From: Actinobacteria bacterium UBA5975
Lineage (GTDB): Bacteria > Actinomycetota > Actinomycetes > Nanopelagicales > Nanopelagicaceae
Reading direction: 5' to 3'
NCBI GenBank assembly: GCA_002430075.1
Contig: DJBN01000083.1
Span: 1-44,345, forward strand
DNA length: 44,345 nt
Positions within the stretch are counted from its first letter, which is position 1. Every line of letters starts with the position of its first letter. Positions 1 through 6,693 of the stretch are shown here, one piece after another. The position numbers were made by a program, and so were the translations under genes. Below the pieces are notes generated by a model, which was not told the DNA's origin, searched no databases, and saw only the letters and a program-made list of their open reading frames with translations.

Positions 1-28
1 TTTAAATTATGACAAAAGGGGGCATCAA

Positions 29-568
29 ATGCCAGAAGTAACTGAAACTGTAGAAGCTACGGAAGAGACTGTAGAAGCTACGGAAGAGAAGGTGGCCAAA
101 GCTCCAAAGAGCCTGGCAAAACTTGAAGAAGAGGGCGATATTGCAGCCGATTACCTAGAAGGACTTCTTGATATCGCAGACCTTGATGGAGATATCGATA
201 TCGATGTCGAGAATGGTCGCGCATCCCTTGCAATTACGGGAGGAAAACTGAAGCACCTTGTTGGAGGTGAAGGCGAGGTTCTCGACGCAATTCAAGAGCT
301 CACCCGCCTTGCTGTACAGACCTCGACGGGGGATCGAAGCCGCCTTATGCTCGATATCGATGGTTTCCGCGCCGGACGACGCAAAGAACTCACAGCCCTT
401 GCCGAGAAGATGGCAGAGCAGGCAAAGACCACAGGAAGCTCTATCAAATTGGATCCTATGAACGCCTTTGAGCGCAAAATCATCCACGACACCATTCAGA
501 CTCTTGGCTTAACCTCAGAGTCAGATGGCGAAGATCCAAACCGCTTCGTCGTTATCTATCCAGCGTAG
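29..568 (+). CDS. jag: Jag/KhpB-like KH-R3H RNA-binding protein
   Basis: Predicted cytoplasmic single-stranded nucleic-acid-binding protein of the SpoIIIJ-associated Jag (KhpB) family, 179 aa. After an acidic N-terminus with a duplicated TVEATEE heptad (residues 6-20), a divergent KH-like domain spans about 40-115, with GGKLKHLVGG (71-80) at the GxxG position. An R3H domain follows, with R149 and H153 in MNAFERKIIH. The ATG at 29 has a purine-rich AAAAGGGGG about 7 bases upstream; the frame stays open to the window edge, so a longer form cannot be excluded, but the SD supports this start. It is first of a jag-rsmG-parA-parB run, the normal actinobacterial order downstream of rpmH-rnpA-yidC, so yidC probably lies just left of the window. 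The family is known for RNA binding and links to cell elongation; its role here is inferred. Confidence 0.9.
   Translation: MPEVTETVEATEETVEATEEKVAKAPKSLAKLEEEGDIAADYLEGLLDIADLDGDIDIDVENGRASLAITGGKLKHLVGGEGEVLDAIQELTRLAVQTSTGDRSRLMLDIDGFRAGRRKELTALAEKMAEQAKTTGSSIKLDPMNAFERKIIHDTIQTLGLTSESDGEDPNRFVVIYPA
47..88 (+). repeat. 21-base perfect tandem duplication inside jag
   Basis: Bases 47-67 are repeated exactly at 68-88. The unit is seven codons long, so the frame is kept and the peptide TVEATEE is encoded twice in the low-complexity acidic N-terminus of Jag. The exact nucleotide identity suggests a recent slippage duplication. Confidence 0.9.
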
Positions 569-579
569 TTCCACAGAAT

Positions 580-1185
580 TTGTTTCACGTGGAACCAACA
601 GTAGAGGGGCTAGTCGGCCGCTACTTTCCTGAGCGCCAGGAAGAGATCCAGAGCTATGCCCAATTTCTGATTACAGCAGGAATCGAGCGTGGCCTTATAG
701 GCCCACGCGAAGCCGAACGTATCTGGGAGCGCCATATCTTTAACTGCCTGCCCATTATCCAGCTTCTACCGCAGGGAGCATCCCTCTTTGATATCGGCTC
801 GGGGGCTGGGCTACCTGGAATCGTTATCGCCTTTGCCCGTCCAGATTTGAGCGTGACTCTGATCGAGCCCCTCGAGCGCCGAGTGGAATTTCTGAAAGAG
901 GCAACCGCAGGTACCTCGATCGAGGTCATCCGTGGGCGAGCCCAGGATGTAAAGAAAAGTGCAGATTATGTGACCGCTCGCGCAGTAGCGCCACTTGAGA
1001 AGTTGAAGAAGATGAGTTGGCATATGGTCAAGACCGGAGGAGCGCTCCTTGCAATGAAGGGTGAATCCGCAGCCATCGAGATGGTAGGGGTAAAGAACGC
1101 GATCCTGCATGAAATTGAGCTAGAGGGCATCGGCCTTGGGCGTATTGTCGAGCTGCGCAAGGGGATCAAGTCAATTAGTGATTAG
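580..1185 (+). CDS. rsmG: 16S rRNA (guanine-N7) methyltransferase RsmG (GidB)
   Basis: S-adenosylmethionine-dependent methyltransferase that modifies G527 (E. coli numbering) of 16S rRNA; loss in other bacteria gives low-level streptomycin resistance. The 201-aa protein has the SAM-binding glycine loop DIGSGAGLPG (71-80), an acidic strand end at LIEPLERR and the GRAQDV segment typical of the family. The start is taken as TTG at 580, giving MFHVEP. This N-terminus is common in RsmG because the codons coincide with a parS site (581-596). It lies 11 bases after jag and 8 bases before parA. No good Shine-Dalgarno precedes the TTG, so expression may depend on coupling to jag. Confidence 0.93.
   Translation: MFHVEPTVEGLVGRYFPERQEEIQSYAQFLITAGIERGLIGPREAERIWERHIFNCLPIIQLLPQGASLFDIGSGAGLPGIVIAFARPDLSVTLIEPLERRVEFLKEATAGTSIEVIRGRAQDVKKSADYVTARAVAPLEKLKKMSWHMVKTGGALLAMKGESAAIEMVGVKNAILHEIELEGIGLGRIVELRKGIKSISD
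581..596 (+). promoter_or_regulatory. parS: parS-like ParB-binding site overlapping rsmG start
   Basis: TGTTTCACGTGGAACC matches the widely conserved parS consensus TGTTTCACGTGAAACA at 14 of 16 positions and keeps the central CACGTG. It forms codons 1-6 of rsmG, a position where many bacteria carry parS. The parA-parB genes encoding its partners are immediately downstream. Confidence 0.8.
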
Positions 1186-1193
1186 ATTCGTCT

Positions 1194-2108
1194 ATGTCAG
1201 AGGGCGATTCACGTGAAACAGAGAACAACCAGAAGGTTGTAGGAGTTCGCCGTCTCAAAGAGGCGATGGCAAAACCGGCCTCGACCAGAATCTTCACCGT
1301 CGCCAATCAGAAGGGTGGGGTTGGTAAGACCACCACCACCGTCAATATTGCAGCCGCTATGGCTATGGGTGGACTTCGAGTTTTAGTCATTGATTTAGAT
1401 CCACAGGGCAATGCATCAACAGCCCTAGGTGTTGAACATCGTGATAGCGCCGGCATCTATGAAGTTCTTATGGGCGATACACAAATGATAGAAGTAATTA
1501 AAAAAGTTGCCGGATTTCCTGTTTTAGATTGCGTTCCCTCAAACACATCACTTGCAAATGCAGAAATCAATTTAGTCTCAATGGTCGCACGCGAACTTCA
1601 ACTAAAAGAAGCAATCGAAAGCATTAGCGTTAATTACGATTATATTTTCATCGATTGCCCCCCATCTCTTGGACTTTTAACGATCAACGCATTTGCGGCA
1701 TCGAAGGAGTTATTGATTCCAATTCAAACCGAGTACTACGCACTAGAAGGTTTATCACAACTACTTGAAACCTATGGAGTAGTGAAGAAGCGGTTAAACC
1801 CTTCACTCAATCTTTCTACAATTGTTTTAACAATGTTTGATTCACGCACACGTTTATCAAATGATGTTGCAGCAAACGTGCGCTCGCATTTCCCTGCTGA
1901 ACTTATCGATATTCCAATCCCTCGGGCAGTGCGCGTATCTGAAGCACCTTCATATAGCCAAACTGTTATGACCTATGATCCACTTTCGCCCGGCGCAATT
2001 GCATATATGCAGGTAGCGCGCGAGATTGCAGAGCGCGGAAAAGCAAAAGAAGAAGTGGTATTTGATTCCAATGTTGTCAGCATTAATTACAAAGGCGGAA
2101 TTGCATAG
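1194..2108 (+). CDS. parA: Chromosome-partitioning ATPase ParA (Soj)
   Basis: Deviant-Walker-A ATPase that binds DNA nonspecifically in its ATP form and is stimulated by ParB to move origin regions apart. In the 304 aa, the KGGVGKTTTT P-loop (40-49) with its signature lysine follows a 30-residue N-terminal extension; VIDLDPQGNAS (66-75) is the A'-type motif and FIDCPPSLG the Walker B region. ATG 1194 is 8 bases after rsmG; no SD is visible, but a TAGATT element at 1183-1188 could drive a leaderless transcript. The stop TAG shares one base with the parB GTG. A second parS-like site lies in codons 4-9. The first ~190 bases, like jag and rsmG, use noticeably more G/C-ending codons than the rest. 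Confidence 0.96.
   Translation: MSEGDSRETENNQKVVGVRRLKEAMAKPASTRIFTVANQKGGVGKTTTTVNIAAAMAMGGLRVLVIDLDPQGNASTALGVEHRDSAGIYEVLMGDTQMIEVIKKVAGFPVLDCVPSNTSLANAEINLVSMVARELQLKEAIESISVNYDYIFIDCPPSLGLLTINAFAASKELLIPIQTEYYALEGLSQLLETYGVVKKRLNPSLNLSTIVLTMFDSRTRLSNDVAANVRSHFPAELIDIPIPRAVRVSEAPSYSQTVMTYDPLSPGAIAYMQVAREIAERGKAKEEVVFDSNVVSINYKGGIA
1205..1220 (+). promoter_or_regulatory. parS: parS-like ParB-binding site inside parA start
   Basis: CGATTCACGTGAAACA matches parS at 14 of 16 positions, with 13 contiguous matches from TTCACGTG onward. It lies within codons 4-9 of parA, about 620 bases from the rsmG site. Two clustered sites near parAB are typical of an origin-proximal centromere. Confidence 0.75.
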
Positions 2109-2974
2109 TGGCAACCAAGCGTGGCGGATTAGGAACTAATTTAGATTCATTAATTCCAAGCTCCCTTACTGTTGCGGGCATCGAAGTTGCTCAACAGAAT
2201 GAAATTCCAATCAATCAGATTTCACCCAACCCTCGTCAACCACGAATGGTTTTTGATGAGACCGCGCTCAGTGAGTTAATCGCATCAATTAAATCAATCG
2301 GAATTCTGCAACCTCCCGTAGTTCGCAAAGTTGCTGAAAATAAATATGAATTGGTCATGGGAGAACGCCGTTTCCGTGCTGCAAAAGCTGCCGGACTTAC
2401 AACAATTCCTGTCATCATTCGCCAAACCCCAGATAACGAACTCTTGCGGGATGCTCTCATCGAAAATATTCATCGAAGCAACCTCAACCCACTTGAAGAA
2501 GGTGCTGCATATGCACAACTCCTTACCGATTTTGGCTGCACACATGATGAGTTAGCGATCAAACTTGGGCGATCGCGACCACTTATCTCAAACACAATAA
2601 GACTTCTCAATTTGCCTGATTCTGTGCAACGCAAAGTTGCAGCCGGTGTAATTTCAGCAGGTCATGCGCGCGCACTATTAAGCCTTACGGATGCAACTGA
2701 AATCGAGAAGTTAGCATCACGCATCGTGGCCGAAGGGTTAAGTGTTCGATCTATTGAAGAGATTATTGCAACGCTAAAGCCGACTACAAAGAGCGCTAAG
2801 AAATCTGCGGTGAAGGGTGTTTCGGGAGCCGGCCTTGCAGCGGCAGAACTTTTAAGTGATTATCTTGATACTCGGGTTAGTGTGGAGAGCGGTAAAGGGC
2901 GCGGAAAGATCGTGATCGAATTTGCAGGCAGTGAGGATTTACAACGTATCGTCGATCTTATTGAAGGTAAATAA
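2108..2974 (+). CDS. parB: Chromosome-partitioning protein ParB (Spo0J)
   Basis: CTP-dependent DNA clamp that loads at parS and spreads. In the 288 aa, the N-terminal ParB/Srx-like domain (about 35-125) carries GERRFR (85-90) and ENIHRS (119-124), both nucleotide-pocket motifs of the family. The central helix-turn-helix is around 144-165 (DELAIKLGRSRPLISNTIRLL), followed by a basic linker and a C-terminal dimerisation segment. The GTG start at 2108 overlaps the parA stop by one base (TAGTG), indicating translational coupling. It converges on the aminotransferase gene downstream, with a small hairpin in the 24-base gap. Confidence 0.96.
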   Translation: MATKRGGLGTNLDSLIPSSLTVAGIEVAQQNEIPINQISPNPRQPRMVFDETALSELIASIKSIGILQPPVVRKVAENKYELVMGERRFRAAKAAGLTTIPVIIRQTPDNELLRDALIENIHRSNLNPLEEGAAYAQLLTDFGCTHDELAIKLGRSRPLISNTIRLLNLPDSVQRKVAAGVISAGHARALLSLTDATEIEKLASRIVAEGLSVRSIEEIIATLKPTTKSAKKSAVKGVSGAGLAAAELLSDYLDTRVSVESGKGRGKIVIEFAGSEDLQRIVDLIEGK

Positions 2975-2978
2975 GCAG

Positions 2979-2996
2979 CTTGAGTAAAAACTTAAG
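2979..2996. terminator. Small hairpin between convergent parB and aminotransferase genes
   Basis: CTTGAGT-AAAA-ACTTAAG can form a 7-bp stem with one G-U pair and a four-base loop. It occupies almost the whole gap between the two convergent stops. There is no clear T tract, so terminator function is tentative. Confidence 0.35.
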
Positions 2997-2998
2997 AG

Positions 2999-4258
2999 TT
3001 AGTTAATCGCCGTACCGCGACGCTTCATCTCTTGTTTAATAACTCCACCCAAAGCCTTAACTCCTTCGCGGATCCGTTCGGGTGTTGGATGGCAGTAAGA
3101 AAGTCGCATCGACCATGAACCAAGGCCATCTGCGTAGAAGGCGCTTCCTGGAACGTAGGCAACCTTTGCAACAATCGCCTTCGGCATTAAAGCTTTAGTG
3201 TCAATTTCGGCGGGTAGATTGACCCACACATAGAAACCACCACCAGGTTTTGTCCATGTAGCCTCTTGAGGAAAATGTTGTTCTAGAGATTCAAGCATTG
3301 CATCACGTCGCACCTTGTAGAGCTCGCAGAAGCTCGCGATTTGATCGCGCCAAGGTTGGTCAGCTAAATAACTGGCAATAGTTAGTTGTGTGAAGTTAGA
3401 GGGGCATAAAATCGAAGATTCAGAGGCGGTAACCAATTTATCTTTGAGTGATTGTGGAACAAGTGCCCAACCCACACGAAGCCCTGATGCAATTGTCTTT
3501 GAGAAAGAACCTAAATAAATAACATTCTCAGAATCTTCAGCACGCATCGCATTCGGTGAAGGCTTATCAAAACCAAGTAGCCCATAAGGGTTATCTTCAA
3601 CAACAAAAATCTCTTCTTCACGGCAGATACTTAGGATTTCAGTACGACGATCTGCAGGTAAGCAGACGCCTGTCGGATTCTGATAATTTGGAATCAAATA
3701 TAGAAATTTGATTTTCCTGCCTGCCGTGCGCAGACTCTTGATAGCAGCGCGCAAAGAATTTGGAATCATTCCCTCGTTATCCATCTCAACATGTACGACA
3801 GATGCTTCATATTGGCGGAATGTACCGAGTGCTCCAACATAAGAAGGCGCTTCAACGAGAACAACATCACCAGGATCGATAAAGATTCGAGAGATTAAAT
3901 CAAGCGCCTGCTGAGAACCGGTTGTTACAACAATGTCATCAGGGTTGGCTCGAATTCCTTCGAGCGCCATTACATCGCAAATTTGCTCACGTAGTTTTGG
4001 ATGTCCTTGGCCACTTCCATATTGAAGCGCTTCAGCTCCATTGGTAAGAATTAATTCATTGACAACGCCTGCCATCATCTCCATAGGAAGAGCGGAAAGA
4101 TTTGGCATTCCTCCAGCTAAAGAGACTATCTCTGGACGCGAAGCAACTGCAAAGAGAGAACGAATTTCAGATGGCAACATTCCGGCGGCTCGAGATGCAA
4201 ATCTCTTTTCGAGATTTTGTGGAGCGCCAGTTTGATATCGAATTGAAATATCGGACAT
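2999..4258 (-). CDS. PLP-dependent aminotransferase, class I/II (2-aminoadipate aminotransferase-like)
   Basis: Fold-type I aminotransferase of 419 aa, without the GntR N-terminal domain of MocR regulators. Visible family residues: the nucleotide-cradle GSQQALD (114-120), NPTG (194-197), EDNPYG (221-226) with the PLP-binding Asp/Tyr, the Schiff-base lysine K254 in SFSKT, and the late RLSYCHPTPE segment containing the carboxylate-binding Arg. The substrate cannot be fixed from sequence; this subfamily includes LysN-type 2-aminoadipate, aromatic and branched-chain aminotransferases. It is last of the seven-gene minus-strand run, 42 bases after the cwlM-like gene. The M. tuberculosis locus also has a gene between cwlM and parB (Rv3916c), but I cannot say the two are orthologous. 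Confidence 0.85.
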   Translation of the reverse strand: MSDISIRYQTGAPQNLEKRFASRAAGMLPSEIRSLFAVASRPEIVSLAGGMPNLSALPMEMMAGVVNELILTNGAEALQYGSGQGHPKLREQICDVMALEGIRANPDDIVVTTGSQQALDLISRIFIDPGDVVLVEAPSYVGALGTFRQYEASVVHVEMDNEGMIPNSLRAAIKSLRTAGRKIKFLYLIPNYQNPTGVCLPADRRTEILSICREEEIFVVEDNPYGLLGFDKPSPNAMRAEDSENVIYLGSFSKTIASGLRVGWALVPQSLKDKLVTASESSILCPSNFTQLTIASYLADQPWRDQIASFCELYKVRRDAMLESLEQHFPQEATWTKPGGGFYVWVNLPAEIDTKALMPKAIVAKVAYVPGSAFYADGLGSWSMRLSYCHPTPERIREGVKALGGVIKQEMKRRGTAIN

Positions 4259-4300
4259 ACGGAGAAGTCTGCCACATACTGATTGTAGTTAGTGCTGGGT

Positions 4301-5302
4301 TTAAGAGCGGATACCTGCCCTACGCAGGTCTGAAATACGTAAAGTCCCAGTTTTTGCATCATCTTCAACGGCTAAATAAAGGCGTTGAATAGCAATCACA
4401 AAACTTTCAGCGACAGTATCTCGAAAATCAGGTCGGGCAAGACGTTCTAAATCGCCCTCATTTGATGCATACCCAAGATCTACACGCACAGCAGGTGCCT
4501 TTGTGAGCCTCAATGAATCCCAAGCCTTTGCGTGAGTTCGACAGTTAAGAAAGTCCGTTCTAGCACAAATTTCTCGCTGGACAAGGGATGCAAATCTTTC
4601 ACCGACAATAGAGTGAATACCATGTTGATCGCTGCCATAAAAAAATGTTGCAACACCACGGGCCTCAGCGTTTTTGTACTTATCGATATGGAGTGAAATG
4701 AGCAGATCGGCGCTACTTTGATTAGTGAAAGTAATACGTTCAGATTCGGAAGGATGATTGCTGCTTCCGCGAGTTAAGAAAACGCTTGCTCCCAGCGCCA
4801 ATAATCGACCTTCAAGTCGCTGCGCTATATCGTAGACAATTTCACCTTCATGATCCTCTGATGCCGGATCGATCACAATTACCTTATTAGCAAGAGCGGG
4901 TCCACGGTTTTTCTGTGTCGCACTCTCACGAAGAATTGAAGGAGTTCCACCAGAAACGATTCTTGTTAGTCGAAGTAACGCGATGATTGTTGCAGGGCCA
5001 CACTTGCCGTCAACTTTCACACCGACAGATTTTTGGAATTCTTTAACTGCCTTTTCTGTTACTTCACCATATAAGCCATCAACGCGACCACAGTTAAAAC
5101 CCATTTCAGTTAATCGAGATTGCAGCGCAGCGACATCATCTCCACGCATTACTAGTGCGCTTTGAAGATAGATAGAGCGATCGCCAAGTTTCCAGCGAGA
5201 CTCTTCGAGCGCTCCAAGGGTCGCCTCATTAAGTTGACCTGTTATATGAAGTCCACGCTCTTGTTGGAAAGAGCGAATCTCATTCGGAGACATCTCTTTC
5301 AT
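4301..5302 (-). CDS. cwlM: CwlM-like protein: peptidoglycan-binding domains plus degenerate amidase_3 domain
   Basis: 333 aa, no signal peptide or membrane segment, so probably cytoplasmic. A truncated and then a full PG_binding_1 repeat (about 5-40 and 50-112; DGLYGEVTEKAVKEFQ) are followed by an N-acetylmuramoyl-L-alanine amidase_3 fold (about 138-320). The first zinc motif, normally DPGHGG, is DPASED (145-150) and lacks its His. E154 and H205 (SLHID) remain, but the last catalytic Glu is Asp (D275 in VDLGYASN). Two of four expected active-site residues are thus changed, arguing for a pseudo-amidase. In M. tuberculosis, CwlM sits next to trxB-trxC, is a PknB substrate and activates MurA rather than cutting wall. 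ATG 5302 has a strong AGGAGGAG upstream. It follows trxA by 28 bases. Confidence 0.85.
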   Translation of the reverse strand: MKEMSPNEIRSFQQERGLHITGQLNEATLGALEESRWKLGDRSIYLQSALVMRGDDVAALQSRLTEMGFNCGRVDGLYGEVTEKAVKEFQKSVGVKVDGKCGPATIIALLRLTRIVSGGTPSILRESATQKNRGPALANKVIVIDPASEDHEGEIVYDIAQRLEGRLLALGASVFLTRGSSNHPSESERITFTNQSSADLLISLHIDKYKNAEARGVATFFYGSDQHGIHSIVGERFASLVQREICARTDFLNCRTHAKAWDSLRLTKAPAVRVDLGYASNEGDLERLARPDFRDTVAESFVIAIQRLYLAVEDDAKTGTLRISDLRRAGIRS

Positions 5303-5330
5303 AAGAATGCTCCTCCTATTTCAAGGAAGA

Positions 5331-5654
5331 TTAAATGAAACCTTCGAGCTCTTTAAGAAGAGCTGGTTTTGGCTTTGCGCCAATAATGGTCTTAACGACT
5401 TCACCATTTACATAAACATTAAGCATTGGAATTGATGTAACCCCGTACTTAATAGCAATTGCAGATTCTTCATCGGTGTTAAGTTTTACAATCTTAAGCT
5501 TTGCGCCATGTTCTGCGGCGATATCATCGAGAATAGGTGCAATTGCGCGGCATGGCCCACACCATTCGGCCCAGAAATCAACAAGTACTGGAATACTGCT
5601 CTTTAATACAACCTCATCAAAATCGGCTGCGGTGACTTTAGTTGGTGCACTCAT
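5331..5654 (-). CDS. trxA: Thioredoxin
   Basis: Small cytosolic disulfide reductase, 107 aa, the normal length of the family. It has the redox site WCGPC (31-35) in FWAEWCGPC and the cis-proline turn TSIPML. It lies 82 bases downstream of trxB, its reductase, and 28 bases upstream of the cwlM-like gene. The gap to trxB contains a 16-base inverted repeat and a TAGACT element (5686-5691, minus strand) that could be an internal promoter. The start has an AGGAG seven bases upstream, so this gene looks leadered, unlike many neighbours. Confidence 0.97.
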   Translation of the reverse strand: MSAPTKVTAADFDEVVLKSSIPVLVDFWAEWCGPCRAIAPILDDIAAEHGAKLKIVKLNTDEESAIAIKYGVTSIPMLNVYVNGEVVKTIIGAKPKPALLKELEGFI

Positions 5655-5685
5655 TACTACTCCTATTTATCTCTTGTTTATCTCT

Positions 5686-5691
5686 AGTCTA
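5686..5691 (-). promoter_or_regulatory. Candidate internal -10 element for trxA
   Basis: On the minus strand TAGACT lies about 32 bases upstream of the trxA ATG. It matches the TANNCT pattern seen before other starts in this window. No convincing -35 is visible. The inverted repeat at 5717-5732 lies just upstream. Confidence 0.35.
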
Positions 5692-5716
5692 AATCTGGAA
5701 CTGCCTCTGGTATGTA

Positions 5717-5732
5717 CTACCTATGTAGGTAG
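5717..5732. repeat. 16-base inverted repeat in the trxB-trxA gap
   Basis: CTACCT-ATGT-AGGTAG is a perfect palindrome over 16 bases. It lies just past the trxB stop and upstream of a candidate trxA promoter. It could be an operator for redox-responsive control or an mRNA hairpin; the sequence cannot decide. Confidence 0.5.
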
Positions 5733-5736
5733 GTTA

Positions 5737-6666
5737 CTAGTGTGACAAGAATTTTTCAGCGTCTAACGCAGCCTGGCAACCTGAACCAGCTGCGGTAATC
5801 GCCTGACGATAGGTGTGATCGACCAAATCACCACAGGCAAATACTCCTGAGAGGTTTGTGCGCGTTGAACATCCTTCGACCTTCACATATCCCTCATTAT
5901 CGAGATCGATAGATGTTGTCACGAGTTCAGAGCGAGGGATATGTCCAATTGCGACAAAGAGACCTGTGAAATCTCGCTGAGTGACCTCGCCGCTTTCTAT
6001 ATTGCGCAATTGAAGAGCCTCAACTTTTTCAGCGCCTAAAACATCGATTACTTCGGTATTCCAGAGCATTTCAATTTTTGGATTGGCAAATGCTCGATCT
6101 TGCATAATCTTTGAAGCACGTAATTCTCCACGGCGGTGGATCAAAACAACTTTAGATGCAAACTTGGTAAGAAATGTTGCTTCCTCAATAGCTGAATCTC
6201 CGCCACCAACAACAGCGATAGTTTGATCACGGAAGAAGAAACCATCACATGTGGCGCACCAAGAGACCCCGCGACCAGATAGACGCTTTTCATTCTCAAG
6301 ACCAATTTCACGGTAGGCAGAACCCATAGCAAGGATTACAGCTTTTGCTTTAACAGTATTTCCTGACCCATCCTTAATTACCTTGATGTCACCAGTTAAA
6401 TCCATCTCAACAACATCGTCAGTAATAATTTCTGTGCCAAAACGCTTGGCTTGCTTTCGCATACTGTCCATAAGATCTGGACCCATTACGCCATCTACAA
6501 AGCCTGGGAAATTCTCTACTTCCGTTGTATTCATCAACGCACCACCGGCAGTTACAGACCCTTCATACATAACAGGGTTTAACTGTGCTCTTGAAGCATA
6601 AATTGCTGCCGTATAACCTGCAGGTCCTGATCCGACAATGACGAGTTCGCGTACTTCAGTGCTCAT
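5737..6666 (-). CDS. trxB: Thioredoxin-disulfide reductase
   Basis: Low-molecular-weight flavoprotein that uses NADPH to reduce thioredoxin; 309 aa, normal length. The FAD-binding GSGPAG (12-17), redox CATC (137-140), NADPH-binding VGGGDSAIEEA (about 153-163) and C-terminal FAD segment FACGDLVDHTYRQAITAAGSG are all present. It lies 27 bases downstream of murJ. In M. tuberculosis sigM and rsmA lie between murJ and trxB2; here they are absent. A TAACAT box six bases before the ATG suggests its own leaderless promoter, so trxB-trxA-cwlM may be partly independent of the upstream wall genes. Confidence 0.97.
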   Translation of the reverse strand: MSTEVRELVIVGSGPAGYTAAIYASRAQLNPVMYEGSVTAGGALMNTTEVENFPGFVDGVMGPDLMDSMRKQAKRFGTEIITDDVVEMDLTGDIKVIKDGSGNTVKAKAVILAMGSAYREIGLENEKRLSGRGVSWCATCDGFFFRDQTIAVVGGGDSAIEEATFLTKFASKVVLIHRRGELRASKIMQDRAFANPKIEMLWNTEVIDVLGAEKVEALQLRNIESGEVTQRDFTGLFVAIGHIPRSELVTTSIDLDNEGYVKVEGCSTRTNLSGVFACGDLVDHTYRQAITAAGSGCQAALDAEKFLSH

Positions 6667-6672
6667 AGGGCT

Positions 6673-6678
6673 ATGTTA
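6673..6678 (-). promoter_or_regulatory. Candidate leaderless -10 element for trxB
   Basis: TAACAT on the minus strand is followed by six bases and then the trxB ATG. No Shine-Dalgarno is present in that spacer, so transcription would start at or near the start codon. Confidence 0.4.
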
Positions 6679-6693
6679 TCGCGGGAAGGGCGC

